Source of the DNA: an uncultured Beijerinckiaceae bacterium
GTDB lineage: Bacteria > Pseudomonadota > Alphaproteobacteria > Rhizobiales > Beijerinckiaceae
Reading direction: 5' to 3'
DNA length: 9,236 nt
Assembly: GCA_937873345.1 (NCBI GenBank)
Contig: CALMRL010000282.1
Span: 1-9,236, forward strand
The notes under the pieces are model-generated. The model ran no database searches and was not told the DNA's origin. It worked only from the letters and a program-made list of their open reading frames with translations. The position numbers were made by a program, and so were the translations under genes. Shown piece after piece: positions 1 to 4,847 of the stretch (within the stretch, counting starts at the first letter, position 1; each line of letters opens with the position of its first letter).

Positions 1-122
1 CCTCCATGAAACCCCCGTCACTCCTCCGACCAGCCCCTTCTGCCGACCGGGGCATAGGAAATCAAGGCGGCACTGGTCGCGTGAGGGGCGAGCGCAGCGT
101 CTGCAAGGCTTGCGGGTCTTGC

Positions 123-692
123 TCAATCGCCGGTCTTGCCGTGCGTCTCCTGCGCGCCCTTGCTTTTCGCCGATCTGGCCGCCGCGACCTTGTCGCCGGC
201 CGGCCTCGCCTTGTGAACGGGCGCGGCCGTCGAGGAGCCGCCGATCAAACGGGCGATCGCATCCTCGCCGCGCGCCGGCCTCGGCGCCGCGGAATGCACC
301 GGCGTTCGGGTCGGCGTGTCCGTCGAGGGCGTGTCCGCGATCGGTGCAACGGCATTCGGGAAAGGCGTCTCGGGCTTGGGCGCATCCTTCTTCGATGCCT
401 CCGGCCTGCCGCTCTCCGTCCTGAACGCGACGGGCTTGCCGGTCGCGCCGCTGCCGAAAAGCGGCGCGGGATGGTGGCCGTGCTGCATCATCAAGGCATT
501 GACGATTATGCCGACCCCGATGAGCGCGCTGAGCGCGACGGCGCCGTATCGAGGCACGCGGCTGAAGGCGGCCCGGCGAAGCGACCCGGTCGCCTTCTTC
601 CCCTTTCTTCGCGGCGTCTGGCTCGCCGCCCTGCGTTGCTCGGGCGCCCGGATTCCGTAGTCGGCATCGAGGCTGGCGGCTGCGTTAGGCAC
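123..692 (-). CDS. Single-pass membrane protein encoded after a sensor kinase; putative truncated peptidoglycan-binding-family protein
   Basis: This 189-residue protein has a basic N-terminus (residues 20-48, many Arg/Lys), one hydrophobic segment (about 49-68) and a motif HHPAPLF at 73-79 just after it. A long Pro/Ala/Thr-rich low-complexity tail follows. The charge pattern suggests an inside-to-outside signal anchor with the tail in the periplasm. The start is GTG: AAGGA lies 9 bases upstream, and the start codon overlaps the kinase stop in the string GTGCCTAA, so translation is probably coupled. From memory, Hyphomicrobiales proteins with this N-terminus and this position behind a histidine kinase usually carry a C-terminal peptidoglycan-binding domain. 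None is visible here before the TGA at 123-125 or in the other minus-strand frames of bases 1-122. The membrane anchor is clear; the family assignment is inference and the function unknown. Confidence 0.7.
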   Translation of the reverse strand: MPNAAASLDADYGIRAPEQRRAASQTPRRKGKKATGSLRRAAFSRVPRYGAVALSALIGVGIIVNALMMQHGHHPAPLFGSGATGKPVAFRTESGRPEASKKDAPKPETPFPNAVAPIADTPSTDTPTRTPVHSAAPRPARGEDAIARLIGGSSTAAPVHKARPAGDKVAAARSAKSKGAQETHGKTGD

Positions 693-2529
693 GTCGTTTG
701 ATCCTTGGATCGAGGGATGGGGATCGCAGGGGGAGCTGGGCGATGTTGTTCGCCACGGGTGTAGAACACGTTTCTCCCCTAATCAATAAAAAAAACTGAA
801 GCTCGGCCGAACCTTCGAGCGGCAGCCGGACGGCGACCGTCGTGCCTCTGCCCGGCTCGCTGCTGATGTCGAGTGCGCCGCCGTGCAGCTCGACGAGGCC
901 GCGCACCACGGACAGGCCCAGGCCTGTGCCCTCGTAGCTGCGGCGGATCGAGCCGTTCACCTGGAAGAAGGGTTGCCCGAGCTTTCCGAGATCGCTCGCG
1001 GCCACGCCGATGCCGGTGTCGCTGACCGTGAAGCCTAGGGACGTTCCCTCGTGGCGGACGGCGACGACGACCCTGCCGCCCTCGGGCGTGAACTTCACCG
1101 CGTTCGACAGCAGGTTGATGAGGATCTGCTTGCAGGCTCGACGATCCGCGACGAGCGAGCCGATCTCCCGCGGCACGTCGCAGTCGAGCGCGACGCGTCC
1201 CGCGTCGGCCTTCAGCTGCATCATCTCGCGGCACTGTTCGACGAGCTGCCGGACGTCGAAGCGCTCCGGCAGAAGACCGAACGTGCCGGATTGGATCTTC
1301 GACATGTCGAGGATCGCATTCACCACCGACAGAAGGTGCTGGCCCGACTGCAGGATGATGCGGGCATACTCGCGCTGCTTCTCCGCGTCCACGGGGCGCA
1401 GGGTCTGGCTCGCCAGCATCTCGGAGAAGCCGATCACGGCGTTCAGCGGCGTGCGAAGCTCATGGCTGATGTTGGCGAGGAACTCGTCGCGCGAGCGCAG
1501 CGCCTCGGAGACGAGATGGCAGGCCTGCTCCCGCGCGGTCTCCTCGCGGCTCGCTTCCGACACGTCCCGCAGGAGGAGGATCGCTCCCGCTCTCGCAGGG
1601 TCTCGCGCGGCGCGCACCTCCACCGAAGCGTAATGCGGCGCGAGCGGCTCCCCCGCCGGTGGACGCGGGACCTCGCCGCGCAGCCGCAGCACGACGCGAT
1701 GGGCGCCCGTCCCATGCGCCGCATCCGAGACGAGCTTGAGAAAAGCCGGGCGGTCGGCGACCTGGACGTGCTCGAAAAGCCCGCGTCCCTCCAGCGAGCC
1801 GCGGTCGATGCCGAGGAGCAGGCGGCAGTTCGGAGAGGCCCGCTCGACGAGGCCCGCCGGATCGATCTCGATGACGGCCGCGTCGCCGTTTGCGACGAGG
1901 ATCTGCTCGTGGGCTTCCGCGCAGGTGATCGCTGCCGCGCGGGCGGCGAGCAGGCGCTGCGCCCGCCATGCCGCGAGCAGCGCCGGGACGGCGGCAGCGG
2001 CGGTGAGCAGCGTGGCCCCTGCGGCGACACCTCGCGTCGGGGTCAGCAGGCAGGCTCCGACGGCGAGCCCGAGGAGTGCAAGGGCGAAGATCGCCATCGT
2101 CCACTTCGCCGGTGGCTCGCGAGCGATCATCGCCTCGATCGCCGCCGCGGCGAACCAAGCGCCGGCACAGGCCGGATGCGTCCAGGGAAGCACGGCCGCG
2201 ATCCCGCCGATGCCGAGCAGCCCGAGTACGCCGACATCATGCGCGAGATCGAGCCGGCCGGTGCGGACGACCAGCATCGCCGCCGGCAGCTGGAGAAGCG
2301 CGAGGGCGAAGATCGCCGCTTCCTCCGGCGTCGGCACGCCGCGAAGCGCGATGAAGATCGGGGCGCCGGCGAGGGCGAGCGCGACGAAGCAGAGCTTGGA
2401 GGCGATGAAGTCCTGATGGCGCAGGCGCAGCAGCGGCGGCTGCTGCGCCTGCGAATGCACCAGGCCGGCGAACACGGCGGATACGCAGCCTTTGGCCTGC
2501 AACGCTGACACTCCACGCATCGCGCTCAT
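685..2529 (-). CDS. DivJ-like multi-pass sensor histidine kinase (PAS-HisKA-HATPase)
   Basis: This is a hybrid-free sensor kinase of up to 614 residues. About six hydrophobic segments lie between residues 45 and 187, followed by a PAS-like region (about 205-325). The HisKA domain has the H-box SHELRTP with phospho-acceptor His356, and the catalytic domain shows the N-box (NLLSNAVKF, 472-480), DTGIG (504-508) and GTGLGLS (534-540). The segment around QSGQHLLSVVNAILDMSKI (394-412) is typical of the DivJ/PleC class, which acts on the response regulator DivK and so on CtrA. The DivJ assignment is inference from motif style and from the six-helix architecture. ATG at 2529 gives the longest frame, but a TTG at 2502 has GGAG 8 bases upstream and may be the true start. 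The last 35-40 residues, beyond the ATPase fold, follow a T8 tract, use rare codons and look non-conserved. Confidence 0.87.
   Translation of the reverse strand: MSAMRGVSALQAKGCVSAVFAGLVHSQAQQPPLLRLRHQDFIASKLCFVALALAGAPIFIALRGVPTPEEAAIFALALLQLPAAMLVVRTGRLDLAHDVGVLGLLGIGGIAAVLPWTHPACAGAWFAAAAIEAMIAREPPAKWTMAIFALALLGLAVGACLLTPTRGVAAGATLLTAAAAVPALLAAWRAQRLLAARAAAITCAEAHEQILVANGDAAVIEIDPAGLVERASPNCRLLLGIDRGSLEGRGLFEHVQVADRPAFLKLVSDAAHGTGAHRVVLRLRGEVPRPPAGEPLAPHYASVEVRAARDPARAGAILLLRDVSEASREETAREQACHLVSEALRSRDEFLANISHELRTPLNAVIGFSEMLASQTLRPVDAEKQREYARIILQSGQHLLSVVNAILDMSKIQSGTFGLLPERFDVRQLVEQCREMMQLKADAGRVALDCDVPREIGSLVADRRACKQILINLLSNAVKFTPEGGRVVVAVRHEGTSLGFTVSDTGIGVAASDLGKLGQPFFQVNGSIRRSYEGTGLGLSVVRGLVELHGGALDISSEPGRGTTVAVRLPLEGSAELQFFLLIRGETCSTPVANNIAQLPLRSPSLDPRIKRRA
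788..795 (-). repeat. T8 homopolymer at the 3' end of the kinase gene
   Basis: Eight consecutive A on the plus strand (T8 in the kinase coding sense) sit in GC-rich DNA just after the HATPase domain codons. In both alternative frames a stop follows within about 15 bases (endings FFY-stop and VFFID-stop). In the current frame the protein runs on for about 90 bases into the next gene. The tract could be a slippage site, a sequencing indel or a recent mutation. Confidence 0.9.
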
Positions 2530-2807
2530 GCGAGGCGACGAGCGGCACCTTGCACGACGGCGATTAAGTCAAGCTGAAAGGCGGCATCGGTCGCGGTGCG
2601 GGACGGCAGACGCGCTTAACGCCGGCTTACGCTCTCACAAGTCACCGACGGATGGCTGACGCGGTGCGCCTCACCCATCAGGGCGCGATGCAGCGGTCGA
2701 TGGTTGATGAAAGATGAAGTTGTCCAATCAGTTTTTCCGCTCTTCTCGACGCTTTCCTTCGCGCCTCATGGCCAGGATCACGGCAGGCTGGGTCAAGGCT
2801 TCTCACC
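2530..2807. other. Divergent intergenic region between the kinase gene and the DUF5330-like gene
   Basis: This 278-base region separates two divergent transcription units and should contain both promoters. I see no supportable coding sequence. Readable signals are a TTAA-N7-TTAC element (2616-2630) and a locally AT-richer stretch (about 2699-2745) that could hold the plus-strand promoter. I could not define convincing -35/-10 pairs. A weak ribosome binding site (AAGG, 2795-2798) precedes the ATG at 2808. Confidence 0.5.
2616..2630. promoter_or_regulatory. CtrA-like binding site, TTAA-N7-TTAC
   Basis: TTAA (2616-2619), seven bases, then TTAC (2627-2630) matches seven of the eight fixed bases of the CtrA consensus TTAA-N7-TTAA with exact spacing. 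It lies about 90-115 bases upstream of the DivJ-like kinase start and about 180 bases upstream of the divergent gene. CtrA control of a kinase in its own pathway would make biological sense, but a single near-match can occur by chance. Confidence 0.38.
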
Positions 2808-3191
2808 ATGTTTCTGCTGCGCTGCGCCTTCTGGCTGTCGATCGTCTATGCCGCCATGTTCTTCGGCCTGCCGTGGGCCGCGACGCGGTCCGATGCAACG
2901 GCTGCATCTCCGACGGTGGTCGGGGCCGACCCTCTCGACGCGCGGGCGTTCGGCCGCTCTGCTGCGGCGCAAGCCGTCGCCGGGGTGGTCAAGCTGTGCG
3001 GCGGTCACGAGCGGGAGTGCCTCGGCGATGCCGCAGGCCTGACCGCGCTGGTCGAGAGCGCGATCGCCGGCGAGCCGGATTACGTCACGGGGCGCACCGC
3101 CGGGCCGGGGCGGATCGCGGCGAAGGATGGGGCGGCGCCGTTGCCCGTACCCGATCCGCGGCGCCACGGGATGCTGACGCGACAGCCTTGA
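2808..3191 (+). CDS. Small membrane-anchored DUF5330-like protein
   Basis: This 127-residue protein has a hydrophobic N-terminal segment (about 3-24) that reads as a signal anchor or signal peptide. A predicted periplasmic part follows, with two cysteines spaced C-x6-C (Cys64 and Cys71), and a Pro/Arg-rich C-terminus. N-terminal hydrophobic segment, paired cysteines and location directly upstream of sufE resemble Hyphomicrobiales DUF5330 proteins as I remember them. The assignment is inference and no function is known. The ATG at 2808 fits the hydrophobic N-terminus and has a weak AAGG 9 bases upstream. sufE begins 51 bases downstream on the same strand. The only structure between them is a small CTTGC-TAG-GCAAG hairpin (3192-3204) without a T-tract, so co-transcription is possible. 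Confidence 0.7.
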   Translation: MFLLRCAFWLSIVYAAMFFGLPWAATRSDATAASPTVVGADPLDARAFGRSAAAQAVAGVVKLCGGHERECLGDAAGLTALVESAIAGEPDYVTGRTAGPGRIAAKDGAAPLPVPDPRRHGMLTRQP

Positions 3192-3242
3192 CTTGCTAGG
3201 CAAGCAGCCGGCGCGCATTCGCGTCGCGGCGGGTAGGAACGG

Positions 3243-3659
3243 ATGACGCTGGACGAGATAATCGAGAACTTTGAGCTGCTCGACGACACGGAGGACCAAT
3301 ACAGCTACCTGATAGAGCTTGGTCGCGAGCTTGAGCCGCTGTCGGAGGCGGCGCATAGCGAAGCCAACAAGGTTCGAGGGTGCATCAGCCAGGTCTGGCT
3401 GGAGAGCGAGGTCGGCCAGGGCGACGACGGCCAGAGCCGCATGCACCTGCGAGGCGACAGCGATGCGTTGATCGTCCGCGGCCTCATCACCGTCGTCATC
3501 GCCATGTTCTCCGACCGGACGCCCGCCGAGATCGCCGCCATTGATCCAAAGGCGACCTTCGAGCGGATCGGTCTCGCGCAGCACCTGACGCGTCAGCGAT
3601 CGAACGGGACGCGCGCGGTGATCGATCGCATCAAGGCCGAGGCCGAGCGGATCGCCTGA
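3243..3659 (+). CDS. sufE: SufE cysteine desulfuration protein
   Basis: SufE accepts persulfide sulfur from the cysteine desulfurase SufS and passes it to the Fe-S scaffold in the cytoplasm. The 138-residue length is normal for the family. The sulfur-accepting cysteine is Cys47 in the segment NKVRGCISQVW, the family signature. The N-terminal helix (IIENFELLDD) and the later LITVVIAMFSDRTPAEI segment also match SufE. ATG at 3243 is preceded by TAGGA at close spacing. The gene stands alone here, with no sufS, sufB, sufC or sufD in the window, which is common for sufE in alphaproteobacteria. It converges with mucR across a 6-base gap. Confidence 0.95.
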   Translation: MTLDEIIENFELLDDTEDQYSYLIELGRELEPLSEAAHSEANKVRGCISQVWLESEVGQGDDGQSRMHLRGDSDALIVRGLITVVIAMFSDRTPAEIAAIDPKATFERIGLAQHLTRQRSNGTRAVIDRIKAEAERIA

Positions 3660-3670
3660 GCGACGTCAGG
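3655..3670. terminator. Short palindrome embedding both stop codons of sufE and mucR
   Basis: CCTGA (3655-3659) and TCAGG (3666-3670) form a 5-base-pair stem with a 6-base loop. The left arm contains the sufE TGA and the right arm the mucR TGA read on the other strand. Part of the symmetry follows automatically from two facing TGA codons. There is no T-tract, so any terminator role is tentative. Confidence 0.25.
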
Positions 3671-4094
3671 GCCTGCGGCGTCGCTGCTGCCCGAGGCCCG
3701 ATTGCTTGGCCAGGACCGAGCGCGCCTTGGCGTAGTTCGGGGCGACCATCGGATAGTCCGACGGCAGGTTCCATTTCTCCCGGTAATCCTCGGGAGACAT
3801 GTCGTAGTGGGTCCGCAGGTGGCGCTTCAGCGACTTGAACTTGCGTCCATCCTCGAGGCAGACGAGGAAATCGTTGGTGATCGATCGGCGCGGCGAGACG
3901 GCCGGCTTGGGGGCCTCGCTCGCCGGCACGCTCGGCTTGGACCCGATCCGCTTCAGCGCCGAGTGCACGTCGCCGATCAGGGCCGGTATCTCGCCGGGGG
4001 GAACCGCGTTCTTCGACACGAAGGCCGAGACGATAACCGTCGCGAACGCGATCAGCTCAGTTGTTTCGCTCGAAATCGTCACTGCGGTCACCAA
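3666..4094 (-). CDS. mucR: Ros/MucR family zinc-finger transcriptional regulator
   Basis: MucR/Ros proteins are global DNA-binding regulators in alphaproteobacteria, controlling exopolysaccharide, virulence and cell-cycle genes and usually repressing themselves. An N-terminal helical region (about 12-50) corresponds to the oligomerisation part, followed by a Pro-rich linker. The single zinc-finger domain has Cys79, Asp82, His92 and His96, and the family segment KFKSLKRHLRTHY is intact. The downstream REKW and SDYPMVAPNYAKARS regions are typical, as is the basic tail. Asp82 stands where classical Ros has its second Cys; as I recall, some Mesorhizobium homologues coordinate zinc as Cys-Asp-His2. 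The start is uncertain: TTG at 4094, GTG at 4091 and GTG at 4082 are in frame, and no strong ribosome binding site decides between them. Confidence 0.95.
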   Translation of the reverse strand: MVTAVTISSETTELIAFATVIVSAFVSKNAVPPGEIPALIGDVHSALKRIGSKPSVPASEAPKPAVSPRRSITNDFLVCLEDGRKFKSLKRHLRTHYDMSPEDYREKWNLPSDYPMVAPNYAKARSVLAKQSGLGQQRRRRP

Positions 4095-4395
4095 CTCAGT
4101 CTATTGGCCAGCGATATTCCAGGCCGGTGCTGTCCTGACCAAAATCTTTGCAAAAACGTCGAGGACTGTAAATGGGCAACCGTGATCTACGTAAATCGGT
4201 GGGGTCCGTCTAGCTCATCCGATGTCTTGCACAGTCTGCAGCCTTCATCGCCGAACACTGCATGGTTCGTCATTGATGTGGAAAGCGGGCCTTGGTGACA
4301 GGTGACGAGCGCGGGGCGGCCCGCTCGCAAAAGCTCGGCATGCATCATACCTGGAAGACTGCCTAGCCGATCAGAAGCGTCAGGGAGATGCGAGC
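4095..4395. promoter_or_regulatory. Divergent mucR/msrB intergenic region, AT-rich near mucR
   Basis: This 301-base region separates mucR (minus) from msrB (plus), and no gene in it is supportable. The mucR-proximal part (about 4098-4200) is clearly richer in A+T than the flanks. It contains A-runs and two direct GTAAAT copies at 4168-4173 and 4191-4196, start to start 23 bases apart. MucR proteins bind AT-rich sequences and commonly autoregulate, so this is a candidate operator region. Further right, GCGGGCC (4285-4291) and GGCCCGC (4318-4324) could pair across a 26-base loop in the possible msrB leader; nothing matches a known riboswitch by eye. AGGGAG (4382-4387) is the msrB ribosome binding site. 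Confidence 0.45.
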
Positions 4396-4842
4396 TTGAC
4401 TGATTCGATGACCGACACGCGCGCGCCATCCGAGAGGTTGGAGCGTTCGGACGCGGAATGGCGCAGCCGCCTGACGCCGCAGCAGTACGAGGTGACGCGT
4501 CGCCACGGCACGGAGCGCGCCTTCACGGGGCCGTACTGGGACAACAAGGCGGCCGGAACCTACGCCTGCATCTGCTGCGGCCAGCCGCTTTTCGTCTCGG
4601 CCGCGAAGTACGACTCCGGCACGGGATGGCCGAGCTTCAGTGCCCCGATCGAAGCCGGCGCGGTCGACGAACACAGCGACACCAAGCTGTTCATGCGTCG
4701 CACGGAGGTGCGTTGCGCGCGATGCGACGCGCATCTCGGCCACGTCTTCCCTGACGGTCCGCGCCCGACCGGGCTGCGATACTGCATGAACGGCGTGGCT
4801 CTCGACTTTCGTCCCGAGCCGGAAACGGACGGCAAGGGCTGA
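4396..4842 (+). CDS. msrB: Peptide-methionine (R)-S-oxide reductase MsrB
   Basis: MsrB reduces methionine-R-sulfoxide in oxidised proteins. The 148-residue protein has the whole fold: WRSRLTPQQYEVTR near the N-terminus, then the two zinc CxxC pairs (Cys58/Cys61 and Cys107/Cys110). GTGWPSF follows at 75-81, GHVFPDGP at 115-122 and the catalytic Cys130 in LRYCMNG. Many MsrB proteins have Ser where this one has Gly132. The zinc-binding form is clear, and no N-terminal export signal is seen, so it should be cytoplasmic. The TTG start at 4396 is favoured because AGGGAG lies 8 bases upstream. The in-frame ATG at 4408 would be 20 bases from that site and would drop four non-conserved residues. The peptidase gene starts 5 bases after the stop, so the two are probably one transcript. 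Confidence 0.95.
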   Translation: MTDSMTDTRAPSERLERSDAEWRSRLTPQQYEVTRRHGTERAFTGPYWDNKAAGTYACICCGQPLFVSAAKYDSGTGWPSFSAPIEAGAVDEHSDTKLFMRRTEVRCARCDAHLGHVFPDGPRPTGLRYCMNGVALDFRPEPETDGKG

Positions 4843-4847
4843 CTGCC

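Noticed and set aside
1..122. Possible minus-strand gene starting with ATG at 7-5
   Set aside because: Only two codons are inside the window, and the GGAGGAG-like bases are too far upstream to be decisive.
700..711. GATCC-TT-GGATC palindrome over the ribosome binding site of the 189-residue protein
   Set aside because: The 2-base loop is too tight for a stable RNA hairpin, and a 12-base palindrome can arise by chance.
1051..2508. Long plus-strand open frame of 485 codons opposite the kinase gene
   Set aside because: It is antisense to a kinase with clear catalytic motifs. Its translation is low-complexity Arg/Asp/Ala/Glu sequence typical of the reverse of GC-rich coding DNA, and no domain is visible.
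4285..4326. GC-rich inverted repeats before msrB as a riboswitch
   Set aside because: Only simple stems are visible, with competing pairings. No conserved core of a known riboswitch class can be recognised by eye.
4187..4429. Minus-strand 80-codon open frame in the mucR/msrB gap
   Set aside because: It runs across the msrB start, lacks a clear ribosome binding site and shows no hydrophobic segment or family motif.
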